From Candidatus Aenigmatarchaeota archaeon (GTDB lineage: Archaea; Aenigmatarchaeota; Aenigmatarchaeia; CG10238-14; SCSR01): 11,304 nucleotides of DNA. Both the position numbers and the translations under genes were made by a program. Below are positions 1 to 6,180 of this stretch, piece after piece. Under the pieces are notes generated by a model, which made no database searches, had not been told where the DNA came from, and was given only the letters and a program-made list of their open reading frames with translations. The stretch's first letter is position 1. Each line of letters starts with the position of its first letter. The DNA lies in NCBI GenBank assembly GCA_030018055.1, contig JASEGN010000029.1, positions 1 to 11,304 of the forward strand. Reading direction: 5' to 3'.

Positions 1-1676
1 TGAAAAATGATCTGTTAATTCTAATCCAAAAACATGTACTAGTTAATGCAATAGAACATGATGGCAAAGCACAGGTACAAGCAGTACTGGGCAAGGTAAT
101 TGCCGAAAGGCCAGAATTAAAGATCAAAATAAAAAAAATCATTCCAGAAGTTAGGAGAATGGTTAAAAGGATAAACTCTTTATCGTTAAAGAGTCAAGAA
201 ATCCAACTTAAAAAACTTGGAGTAGAAATAAGAAAAGAAAGAGTTAAAGAAAAAATGGAATTGCCAGAATTGCCGAATGCTGAAGCTGGGAATGTAGTAA
301 TGCGTTTAGCTCCATTTCCTTCTGGTCCATTACATATTGGTAATGCAAGGATGATTATACTTAACGATGAATATGTGAAAAAATACAAAGGTAAATTACT
401 GCTAATAATAGATGATACAATTGGTTCAGAAGAGAAGTTTATTCTTCCAGAAGCATATGATTTGATTTTAGACGGTCTAAAATGGTTAGGTGTAAAATAT
501 CATAAAGTTCTATACAAATCAGATAGATTGAATTTATTCTACAATTTCATCAAAGAATTGATTAAAAAAAAATTTGCTTATGTTTGTGAATGTGATGTAA
601 AAACTTTAAGAAAAAATAGGGCTGAAGGTATTGTGTGTAATCATAGACAGCAAGATACAGAAGAGAATCTTGAAAAATGGAGTCTGATGTTGAAAGGAAA
701 GTATAAAGAAGGAGAAGCTATAGTAAGACTTAAAACTGATATGAAACATCCTAATCCTGCTTTTAGAGATAGAGTCTTAGCAAGAATAGTAGAAAGAAAA
801 CATCCAAGAGTAGGAAAGAAATATGTTTGCTGGCCTTTACTTGAAGCTAGTTGGGCTCTTGATGATCATCTGCTCGGCATAACTCATATCATTAGAGGGA
901 AAGATCTGATGATTGAAGACATGATGGAAGAATTCATCTGGGATGCAATGGGTTGGAAAAAATCTAATATTGTTCACTATGGCACGTTGAACCTAGAAGG
1001 ATTAAAATTAAGTAAGACTGAAGCAAGAAAATCTATCGAAAAAAAAGTTTATACTGGATGGGAAGACCCAAGAACTTGGTCATTGCAATCTTTAAGGAAA
1101 AGGGGAATCCAACCAGAAGCAATAAGAAAATTCATCTTTAACCTGGGTTTAAGTTTGGCCGATATTACAGTACCGACAGAAATTCTCTATGCTGAAAATA
1201 GAAAAATAATTGACCCTCTAGCGAATCGTTATTTTGCTGTTCTTGATCCAGTAAAAATTTCTGTAAAAAATCCACCGAAAATTAAAGAAACAGAAGTGCC
1301 GTTTCATCCAGATTTTCCAGAAAAAGGAAAAAGAAAAATCCCAGTTGATGTTGAAAAAATTTATGTGGAGAGGGATGACTTAAAGAAATATGAAAACGAA
1401 GAAATTGGGTTAATTAATCTATTTTCGATAAGACTCAGAGAGAAAGCGGAGTTTATTTCAGAGAAAATTAAATTTGAGGTACAAAAGATTCACTGGGTTT
1501 CTGAACCAAACGTTAAAATAAAAATTGTAATGCCAGATGGTTCTACGAGAGAAGCCCTAGCTGAACCAGAAATCAAAAATGTAAAAGTAGATCAGCTAAC
1601 CCAGCTCCAGAGAATTGGATTTTGTCGAGTTGATTCTATGGCTCCTGAATTGGTTTTGTATTTTTCACATAAGTAG
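1..1676 (+). CDS. gltX: Glutamyl-tRNA synthetase, archaeal GlnRS-like type (5' end at or beyond window edge)
   Basis: Class I aminoacyl-tRNA synthetase that attaches glutamate to tRNA in the cytoplasm. An ATG at 159 gives 505 aa, but the frame is open back to base 3 and that upstream part reads like the archaeal GluRS N-terminus (HVLVNAIEHDGKAQVQAVLG), so 159 is not the real start. Bases 1-2 are 'tg', so the true start may be an ATG, GTG or TTG whose first base lies just outside. Counting from 159, a HIGH-like motif (PLHIG) is at about residue 57-61, a Cys/His cluster (CEC...CNH) at about 143-162, and the KMSKS-like motif (KLSKT) at about 283-287. It is followed by a GlnRS-type beta-barrel anticodon-binding region that runs to a normal C-terminus. 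Archaeal enzymes of this family are often non-discriminating and also load tRNA-Gln; that is family knowledge and cannot be read here. Confidence 0.95.
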   Translation, partial: KNDLLILIQKHVLVNAIEHDGKAQVQAVLGKVIAERPELKIKIKKIIPEVRRMVKRINSLSLKSQEIQLKKLGVEIRKERVKEKMELPELPNAEAGNVVMRLAPFPSGPLHIGNARMIILNDEYVKKYKGKLLLIIDDTIGSEEKFILPEAYDLILDGLKWLGVKYHKVLYKSDRLNLFYNFIKELIKKKFAYVCECDVKTLRKNRAEGIVCNHRQQDTEENLEKWSLMLKGKYKEGEAIVRLKTDMKHPNPAFRDRVLARIVERKHPRVGKKYVCWPLLEASWALDDHLLGITHIIRGKDLMIEDMMEEFIWDAMGWKKSNIVHYGTLNLEGLKLSKTEARKSIEKKVYTGWEDPRTWSLQSLRKRGIQPEAIRKFIFNLGLSLADITVPTEILYAENRKIIDPLANRYFAVLDPVKISVKNPPKIKETEVPFHPDFPEKGKRKIPVDVEKIYVERDDLKKYENEEIGLINLFSIRLREKAEFISEKIKFEVQKIHWVSEPNVKIKIVMPDGSTREALAEPEIKNVKVDQLTQLQRIGFCRVDSMAPELVLYFSHK

Positions 1677-1721
1677 CTGACCAAAAATTCAAAAAATTAA
1701 ATTTATTCTTATTAAAGATTA

Positions 1722-1731
1722 ATTTAATAAT
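1722..1731 (+). promoter_or_regulatory. Candidate TATA box of the L7Ae-S28e-L24e group
   Basis: An AT-rich ATTTAATAAT stretch lies about 30 bases before the L7Ae ATG, in the 84-base gap after gltX, which otherwise holds no gene. The spacing suits an archaeal TATA element giving a very short leader. The whole gap is AT-rich, so this is a positional guess. Confidence 0.3.
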
Positions 1732-1760
1732 TAGAGATGATAGAATTTTAACGTGATTGG

Positions 1761-2129
1761 ATGCCAAAAGCCTATGAAAAATTTGAAGTTCCGAAAGAGC
1801 TAGCTGATAAGGTTTTACAAGCCGTAGAAATGGCAAAGAACACGGGCAAGGTTAGGAGAGGTGTGAATGAAACTACAAAGGCTGTAGAAAAAGGTGTGGC
1901 CAAACTTGTAGTAATGGCTATGGATGTAGATCCAGAAGAGATTGTAATGCATCTGCCTGTTCTTTCTGAGGAGAAAAAAGTTCCATATATCTATGTTCCA
2001 AGCAAACTTGAGCTGGGAAGAGCTTCTGGAATTAACGTGGCTTCATCAGCTATAGCTATAGTCGAGCCTGGTGAAGGAAAGGATTTGCTTGAAGAAATAG
2101 TTGAAAAACTTAAAGAGTTGAAGAAGTGA
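1761..2129 (+). CDS. rpl7ae: Ribosomal protein eL8 (L7Ae), kink-turn RNA-binding protein
   Basis: A 122-aa protein matching the full length of archaeal L7Ae. The RNA-contacting segment RRGVNETTKAVEKGVAKLVV (about residues 33-52) and the later VPYIYVPSKLELGRASG segment (about 74-90) are typical of the family. Archaeal L7Ae binds kink-turns in 23S rRNA, in box C/D and H/ACA guide RNAs and in RNase P RNA, so it acts in both the ribosome and RNA modification. The ATG follows a GTGATT Shine-Dalgarno-like site. It is first in a tight L7Ae-S28e-L24e group, a conserved archaeal order, with 4 bases before the next gene. Nothing is missing or unusual. Confidence 0.97.
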   Translation: MPKAYEKFEVPKELADKVLQAVEMAKNTGKVRRGVNETTKAVEKGVAKLVVMAMDVDPEEIVMHLPVLSEEKKVPYIYVPSKLELGRASGINVASSAIAIVEPGEGKDLLEEIVEKLKELKK

Positions 2130-2133
2130 TCAA

Positions 2134-2343
2134 ATGCCAAAGGACGCTTATCCTGCCGAGGTGCTCCAATTACTTGGTAGAACTGGTATTAAAGGAGTTA
2201 TGCAGGTTAGATGTAGAATTCTAGAAGGTCGTGATAAAGGAAGAATTTTAACGAGAAATGTCGTAGGTCCTATAAGAATTGGAGATGTTTTAATGTTAAG
2301 AGAAACAGAGATGGAAATTGCACTAAAACTTGAGGTTAGGTAA
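2134..2343 (+). CDS. rps28e: Ribosomal protein eS28
   Basis: A 69-aa small-subunit protein of the archaeal/eukaryal S28e family, an OB-like beta-barrel found near the mRNA exit region of the 30S. The core VLQLLGRTGIKGVMQVRCRI, then GRDKGRILTRNVVGPIRIGDVLML and a final EMEIALKLEVR, cover the whole family length. The L7Ae stop codon overlaps a GTGATC Shine-Dalgarno-like site placed just before this ATG, suggesting translational coupling. The stop codon overlaps the L24e start (TAATG). Confidence 0.97.
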   Translation: MPKDAYPAEVLQLLGRTGIKGVMQVRCRILEGRDKGRILTRNVVGPIRIGDVLMLRETEMEIALKLEVR

Positions 2344-2498
2344 TGCGATGTTCTTTCTGTAATAGGGAGCTTCCTAAAGGTAGTGGAAAAATGTTTGTCA
2401 GAAGTAGTGGTGAGATACTATATTTTTGTAGGGCAAGATGTCAAAGCTATTATTTTATGAAAAGAAAAGTCAAGAAATTAAAATGGGTTAAAAAATAA
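2343..2498 (+). CDS. rpl24e: Ribosomal protein eL24 (zinc ribbon), 51 aa
   Basis: A short gene of 51 codons plus stop, starting at the ATG that shares its A with the S28e TAA. The translation begins MRCSFCNREL, passes through YFCRARCQSYYFMKRK and ends LKWVKK. Cys3, Cys6, Cys29 and Cys33 form the C-x2-C...C-x3-C zinc ribbon expected of archaeal L24e, followed by the basic tail. The length is close to the family minimum, as normal in archaea (about 55-65 aa). It belongs to the 50S subunit and is the third gene of the conserved L7Ae-S28e-L24e cluster. In many archaea ndk and infB come next; here S13 follows instead. Confidence 0.95.
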   Translation: MRCSFCNRELPKGSGKMFVRSSGEILYFCRARCQSYYFMKRKVKKLKWVKK

Positions 2499-2533
2499 TT
2501 TTAAGATGAAATTATCGTTATAAATGTGATCTT

Positions 2534-3103
2534 ATGGGTGTTTCTAGGGCAAAGGATGTAGAGGAAGAAAAAGTTGAGAAAAGAGTAGAAAAGAAAGAGG
2601 TAAAGAAACCTAGAGTGGAAAGGGCTAAAGAGATAGTTAGACTTGCAGATACAGACGTAGATGCTACAAAGCCCATAATTCAATCTCTGAGAAGTATTAA
2701 GGGTATATCACATACTATGGCCAAAGCCATTTGTTGGGCTTGTGAACTTGATCCGAGAATTAGATTAAATCAACTTACTCCAAGTCAGTTGAAAAGGTTG
2801 GAAAAGGTAATGATGGAGCCGACAAAGTTTAGAATTCCATCATGGATTTTAAATAGAAGAAAAGAAATTGAGACAGGAAAAGATCTACACCTTACAGGTG
2901 CTCAGTTGGATATTGTAACTAGGTTTGATGTTCAAAGATTGGTTAATTTAAAAACTTGGCGTGGAGTAAGACATATGTTTGGTTTGCCGACTAGAGGACA
3001 AAGAACAAGAAGTCATTTCAGAAAAGGTAAAACAGTTGGAGTCCTGAGAAAGGCTGCAAAGTTATTAATGCAGAAGGCTGAGGAAAAGAGGAGGGAGAAA
3101 TGA
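2534..3103 (+). CDS. rps13: Ribosomal protein uS13
   Basis: A 189-aa 30S head protein that contacts the P-site tRNA and the large subunit through bridges. The first 30 or so residues form a charged Lys/Glu extension not present in most homologues. The conserved part starts at about EIVRLADTDVDATKPI, contains the helix-hairpin-helix-like SIKGISHTMAKAICWACELD (about 53-72), and reaches the C-terminal GLPTRGQRTRSHFRKGKTVG motif (about 150-169), then a basic tail. The ATG follows a GTGATC Shine-Dalgarno-like site. The stop overlaps the S4 start (ATGA), consistent with the conserved archaeal S13-S4-S11 order. Confidence 0.96.
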   Translation: MGVSRAKDVEEEKVEKRVEKKEVKKPRVERAKEIVRLADTDVDATKPIIQSLRSIKGISHTMAKAICWACELDPRIRLNQLTPSQLKRLEKVMMEPTKFRIPSWILNRRKEIETGKDLHLTGAQLDIVTRFDVQRLVNLKTWRGVRHMFGLPTRGQRTRSHFRKGKTVGVLRKAAKLLMQKAEEKRREK

Positions 3104-3552
3104 AAAGACAGAGAAAAAAATATGAATTACCATTAAGACCTTGGGATAAGGAAAGGATGGAAAAGGAGAAAGTTTTGATGAAAACCTTTGGTTTAAAGAA
3201 GAAGAGAGAGATATGGGTAAGCGAGGCATTATTGAGAAAGTATAGAAGAGTAGCTAGAGAACTAATAGCAAAGAGTGATAAAAAAGGGGAATCTCAGCTT
3301 TTGGAAAAGCTTTCCAAGCTTGGTATTCTGTTAAAAAATTCTACTCTGGATGATGTATTAAATTTAACCGTTGAAAATTTTTTAGAAAGAAGGTTACAGA
3401 CTGTAATTTTTAGAAAGGGAGTAGCAAACACGTTGAAACAAGCTAGACAACTCATCGTCCATAAAAAGGTGATGATTGGAGGAAGAAGAGTAATTTATCC
3501 TAGTTATATAGTGCCAATTGAAGAAGAGGATAAAATTAAGGTTTTAGGGTGA
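3100..3552 (+). CDS. rps4: Ribosomal protein uS4
   Basis: A 150-aa primary 16S rRNA-binding protein of the 30S body. The N-terminus (KRQRKKYELPLRPWDKER) and the LGIL..STLDDVLNLTVENFLERRLQT segment are typical of archaeal S4. The S4 RNA-binding domain spans about residues 95-140 (RRLQTVIFRKGVAN...QARQLIVHKKVMIGGRRV). The protein is somewhat shorter than the usual 165-185 aa because both ends are trimmed, but the core is intact. The start overlaps the S13 stop by 4 bases, and the S11 start follows after 4 bases, so the three genes are very likely co-translated. Confidence 0.96.
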   Translation: MKRQRKKYELPLRPWDKERMEKEKVLMKTFGLKKKREIWVSEALLRKYRRVARELIAKSDKKGESQLLEKLSKLGILLKNSTLDDVLNLTVENFLERRLQTVIFRKGVANTLKQARQLIVHKKVMIGGRRVIYPSYIVPIEEEDKIKVLG

Positions 3553-3556
3553 TTAA

Positions 3557-3862
3557 ATGGTTAAAAAGGAGAAATGGGGTGTTGCACATATCTTAGCGAC
3601 TGCAAACACTACGATTGTTCACATAACAGACATTACAGGAGCTGAAACAATTTCAAGGGTATCAGCTGGTATGATTACAGATAAAGATAGGGAAGGGGGA
3701 AGGCCTTTCCCAGCGATGATTGCTGCAAAAAGAGCAGCTGAGGAAGCCTTAGCAAAGGGTATTGTTGGAGTAGACATAAGAGTTAGAGGTGCTGGAGGAG
3801 CTAAAACAAAAGTTCCAGGAGCTGGAGCCCAGCCTGCAATCACACAATCTCTGGTGGTGTAA
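3557..3862 (+). CDS. rps11: Ribosomal protein uS11, as written ending early at an in-frame TAA
   Basis: This 30S platform protein helps form the mRNA exit channel. Residues 1-95 read cleanly as archaeal S11 (KEKWGVAHILATANTTIVHITDITGAETIS...RVRGAGGAKTKVPGAGAQPAI). A GGTGATT Shine-Dalgarno site inside the S4 end precedes the ATG. After PAI, where the family continues with R-A-[IL]-A-[KR]-AGLKIG, seven extra codons appear (TQSLVV and TAA). The expected RAIAKAGLKIG then resumes in the same frame. The open frame therefore yields only 101 aa against about 125-130 in the family, and it lacks the highly conserved basic C-terminal tail. Options are a removed insert (mini-intron), decay, or an assembly error; see the downstream entry. 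Confidence 0.85.
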   Translation: MVKKEKWGVAHILATANTTIVHITDITGAETISRVSAGMITDKDREGGRPFPAMIAAKRAAEEALAKGIVGVDIRVRGAGGAKTKVPGAGAQPAITQSLVV

Positions 3863-3994
3863 AGGGCTATTGCTAAAGCAGGGCTTAAAATTGGAATGAT
3901 TGAAGATGTAACCCCCATTATTCATGGGATGATGAAACTGTTTTAATTAAACAGCATTAAAACAAAAGGTGGTAAGAGGGGGAGACGGGTTTAG
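3863..3994 (+). pseudogene. In-frame remainder of uS11 after the first TAA, with a second in-frame TAA
   Basis: Continuing in the frame of the S11 start, this stretch encodes RAIAKAGLKIGMIEDVTPI, then a divergent piece with TAA at 3944-3946, then IKTKGGKRGRRV and a TAG at 3992-3994. RAIAKAGLKIG, EDVTPI and KGGKRGRRV are signature C-terminal elements of archaeal uS11 in the right order. They end 6 bases before the convergent gene, so this is the original 3' end of rps11. Compared with the family, about 24 bases are surplus around 3925-3955. The bases added at both interruptions are multiples of three. Whether the mature mRNA or protein contains these parts cannot be decided from sequence. Confidence 0.8.
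3939..3964 (+). other. Hairpin: 9-bp inverted repeat within the second S11 interruption
   Basis: TGTTTTAAT at 3939-3947 is perfectly complementary to ATTAAAACA at 3956-3964, leaving an 8-base loop. The second in-frame TAA lies in the 5' arm. It is AT-rich, so the stem is only moderately stable, and no U-tract follows as a terminator would need. Confidence 0.6.
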
Positions 3995-4000
3995 TTAATT

Positions 4001-4345
4001 CTATAATTCTTTCCAGCCAATTTGCCATCTATCCTTGTTAATATCACCATTAACTTGTAGAAATGTTGGTATGCAATTAGCTTTTTTGAAGCTTAAAATC
4101 GTACTTTTTTCATCCTGATTTAATTTAGCCTTACCATATTTTACAGCAATTGCAAATCTTTTGCCATTTTTCTCAGCAATTATGTGGGTGGCTGCAAGCG
4201 CTGTCCAAAGGTATTTCGCATTCTTAAGTGTTGGATAAATAATTTCGAATCCTTGAGTTCTTAGAAAGACTAGAGTAATGTATTTGGCTATAAGCTCACG
4301 AAGCACGTCTACATCTTTTCCAATTTCGAAAATGTATTTCCTCAT
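4001..4345 (-). CDS. Hypothetical small protein, possibly a degenerate nuclease-like fold
   Basis: I do not recognise this gene. The ATG at 4345 gives 114 aa; an in-frame TTG three codons upstream (4354) would give 117. The protein is soluble, with no signal peptide or membrane segment. The N-terminal half looks helical (VDVLRELIAKYITLVFLRTQ). The second half reads KNGKRFAIAVKYGKAKLNQDEKSTILSFKK..CIPTFLQV, loosely like the ExK strand and following helix of PD-(D/E)xK nucleases, except that Ala occupies the place of the catalytic acid (A-V-K). That likeness is my inference and weak. The gene converges on S11 and diverges from ftsZ. It stands where many archaea continue S11 with rpoD, so it marks a gene-order break. 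AT-rich sequence around 4364-4380 could supply its TATA box. Confidence 0.6.
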   Translation of the reverse strand: MRKYIFEIGKDVDVLRELIAKYITLVFLRTQGFEIIYPTLKNAKYLWTALAATHIIAEKNGKRFAIAVKYGKAKLNQDEKSTILSFKKANCIPTFLQVNGDINKDRWQIGWKEL

Positions 4346-4381
4346 CGCTTTCAATAAAAATTTGTTTTTAATATTTTTATC

Positions 4382-4400
4382 CTTTAATTCTTAATTAAAG
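4382..4400. promoter_or_regulatory. Palindrome (8-bp arms) directly before ftsZ, possible operator
   Basis: CTTTAATT at 4382-4389 and AATTAAAG at 4393-4400 are exact inverted repeats separated by CTT. The site ends 3 bases before the ftsZ ATG, inside the divergent region shared with the - strand gene. There is no Shine-Dalgarno site before ftsZ, so its mRNA may be leaderless; the palindrome would then cover the transcription start region. A regulator-binding role is inferred from symmetry and position only. Confidence 0.4.
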
Positions 4401-4403
4401 AAT

Positions 4404-6005
4404 ATGGGTATAAAACAATTTGAGAAAAAAAGGTCAAAAAGAAATGATGTTGATGAGGAGTTAAGAAGGATTGTTGAAGAGAATAAAACTAAGATAAAAG
4501 TAGCTGGAGCAGGTGGTGCTGGTGGAAATACTATTACAAGATTAATGGATGTAGGAATAATCGGAGCTGAAACTATTGCAATAAACACAGATGCTATGGA
4601 TTTGTTATGCACACGTGCTGATAGAAAAGTCCTAATTGGAAAAAACATTACTCGTGGTCTGGGTGCAGGTGCAAATCCTGAGGTTGGGATGGAGGCAGCA
4701 CGGGAGAGTAGGGAGGAGATAAAAGATGCTTTTGGTAAAATAGATATGGTATTTCTTACCTGTGGCCTTGGCGGTGGATGTTTAAGAGGCAGTTCTCTCA
4801 TCCTAACAAACCCAGATGGTCCTGTAAGGATAGATTCAATTAAACCCGGTTCTATAGTTTATACATTTTCTAATGGTAGTTTAGTCAAAAGAAAGGTTTT
4901 AGCTGCTATGAAAACAGGTGTTAAAAAAGTTTTAGAACTAAAGACGAGAAATAGAACTATTTATGCATCAGAAGATCATCCTTTCCTGAGAGTTAAACTT
5001 AATGTTTCGAGCGAAGGTAGATTTTCTAAATTTACACTTGAATGGATAGAATTGCGAAATCTAAAAGTTGGAGATTTGGTAGTTATTCTTAGAGAAACTC
5101 CAGATGACGAAAAACCATTACAATTTTCGAATAGGGGTGATATGGATGAAAAATTCTGTCAGCTTCCAGAATTTTTCAAATATTTTGGTTTTAATCGAGT
5201 GAAATCCATAAAAGAAATTGGATATGAGGAGGTTTATGATATAACAGTTGAAGGAACTCATAATTTTATAGCTGAAGGATTTGTTGTGCACAATACTGGA
5301 ACGGGAAGTCTGCCTGTAATCGCTGAGATAGCAAAGGGGTTAAATGCTCTTGTTGTTGGTGTTGTTACACTTCCATTTTCGATGGAAGGTAAAGAGAGAA
5401 TGAAGAATGCAAGGGAAGGAATTGAGAAGCTTGAAAAACTTGTTGATACTTTAATTGTAATTCCAAACGATAGGTTGCTTGAAATTTGTCCTGAGGCTAA
5501 TTTGGGTACGGCCTTTAGAATTTGTGATGAACTCTTAATAAATGCCGTTAAAGGAATTGCTGAGCTCATTACAAAACCTGGTTTGATCAACAGAGATTTT
5601 GCCGATGTAAAAGCGGTTATGACCAATGGGGGGCTTGCAATGATGGGACTGGGAGAAAGTAACAGTGAAAAAAGAGCTATAGAGTCAGTAGAGAAAGCTA
5701 TTAAAAATCCATTGTTAACTGTTGATATTAATGATGCTACTGGTGTTTTAATTCATATAATGAGTGGGCCTGAGTTAAAGGTTAGTGAGGCTAGAGAAAT
5801 TGTTGAAGGTGTTTCATCTAAACTCTCTCCAAGAGCAAAAATCCTCTGGGGAGCTACAATAGACGAGAAGCTTGGAGATGTGATTAAGACTATGTTAATA
5901 GTCACTGGAGTTAAGTCACCACAAATATTTGGTCCTGATGGTTTTTTGCCAAAACAGAAAAGGAAGGATGTGGAAAAAGTTCTTGACATAAAGTTCGTTG
6001 AGTAA
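4404..6005 (+). CDS. ftsZ: Cell-division GTPase FtsZ precursor containing a 172-aa mini-intein
   Basis: FtsZ is the tubulin-like GTPase that forms the division ring under the membrane. The 533-aa precursor has an N-extein (residues 1-125) with the nucleotide loop KVAGAGGAGGNTITRL at about 32-47 and GANPEVGMEAA at about 89-99. An intein occupies 126-297, and the C-extein (298-533) starts TGTGSLPVIAEIAKG. Removing the intein restores GGGTGTGS, the tubulin signature that binds GTP phosphates, and gives a 361-aa FtsZ of normal length. The T7 catalytic loop NRDFAD is present at about 396-401, and the usual C-terminal half ends IKFVE. It leads a ftsZ-secE-nusG-rpl11 group, an order seen in many euryarchaea. 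The ATG at 4404 has no Shine-Dalgarno site but suits a leaderless start. Unspliced precursor should be unable to bind GTP properly. Confidence 0.95.
   Translation: MGIKQFEKKRSKRNDVDEELRRIVEENKTKIKVAGAGGAGGNTITRLMDVGIIGAETIAINTDAMDLLCTRADRKVLIGKNITRGLGAGANPEVGMEAARESREEIKDAFGKIDMVFLTCGLGGGCLRGSSLILTNPDGPVRIDSIKPGSIVYTFSNGSLVKRKVLAAMKTGVKKVLELKTRNRTIYASEDHPFLRVKLNVSSEGRFSKFTLEWIELRNLKVGDLVVILRETPDDEKPLQFSNRGDMDEKFCQLPEFFKYFGFNRVKSIKEIGYEEVYDITVEGTHNFIAEGFVVHNTGTGSLPVIAEIAKGLNALVVGVVTLPFSMEGKERMKNAREGIEKLEKLVDTLIVIPNDRLLEICPEANLGTAFRICDELLINAVKGIAELITKPGLINRDFADVKAVMTNGGLAMMGLGESNSEKRAIESVEKAIKNPLLTVDINDATGVLIHIMSGPELKVSEAREIVEGVSSKLSPRAKILWGATIDEKLGDVIKTMLIVTGVKSPQIFGPDGFLPKQKRKDVEKVLDIKFVE
4779..5294 (+). 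other. FtsZ mini-intein (no homing endonuclease)
   Basis: An in-frame 172-aa protein-splicing element. Block A begins with the nucleophile Cys1 (CLRGSSLILT). Block B is near residues 60-70 with a SEDHPF motif (Ser64, His67). Block F is VYDITVEGTHNFIAEG, with its His at about 161. Block G is FVVHN, ending in the His-Asn pair, and the +1 residue is Thr, the first residue of TGTGS. There is no LAGLIDADG or HNH motif and only a short linker (about residues 105-140), so it appears unable to home by itself. All residues needed for canonical class 1 splicing (Cys1, block B His, block F His, HN, +1 Thr) are visible, so it is probably active. Confidence 0.95.
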
Positions 6006-6006
6006 T

Positions 6007-6180
6007 ATGTTTAGAAAGATTAAGGATACTCTTGGAAATTATAAGAGGGTATTAATAGCTTGTAGTAAGCCGACCATGGATGAATTTAAAAGTTACTTAA
6101 AGGAATGTGTGGTTGGGGTTTTAATAATTGGTTTTATTGGATTCTTATTTTACCTTGTATTTTCGGTTCTGAGGATTTGA
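6007..6180 (+). CDS. secE: Protein translocase subunit SecE (Sec61 gamma)
   Basis: A 57-aa single-span membrane protein, an essential clamp of the SecYE(beta) translocation channel. The N-terminal amphipathic part contains the family pattern NYKRVLIACSKPTMDEF (about residues 11-27), followed by one hydrophobic span at about 35-55 (VVGVLIIGFIGFLFYLVFSV). The ATG at 6007 lies 1 base after the ftsZ stop. A TTG at 5998 would add three residues but overlap ftsZ, so ATG is preferred. The stop overlaps the nusG start (TGATG). The secE-nusG pairing is conserved in archaea and bacteria. Confidence 0.93.
   Translation: MFRKIKDTLGNYKRVLIACSKPTMDEFKSYLKECVVGVLIIGFIGFLFYLVFSVLRI

Noticed and set aside
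159..161. ATG at 159 as the gltX start.
   Set aside because: The same frame is open to base 3 and encodes a typical archaeal GluRS N-terminal region.
1677..1760. Possible RNA gene in the gap after gltX.
   Set aside because: Uniformly AT-rich with no tRNA-like cloverleaf, box motifs or strong stem.
3850..3857. TCTGGTGG occurs at the S11 insert (3850), at the start of truncated uL11 (6619) and in radA (about 11195).
   Set aside because: It looked like a shared junction motif, but the third copy lies in ordinary RadA coding sequence (PPERGG codons), so a chance short match is the simpler explanation.
3619..3918. Open - strand frame opposite rps11.
   Set aside because: It mirrors conserved S11 codons and its translation resembles no known protein; it does not explain the S11 interruptions.
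3557..3994. Reassignment of TAA as a sense codon to explain S11.
   Set aside because: TAA ends many intact genes here (S28e, L24e, FtsZ, L11, L1, L10, L12, HD), and the codons around the S11 TAA do not match the family even if read through.
4391..4801. Long open frame on the - strand opposite the ftsZ start.
   Set aside because: It lies opposite well-supported FtsZ coding sequence, has a low-complexity Ser/Pro/Phe-rich translation and no recognisable domain.
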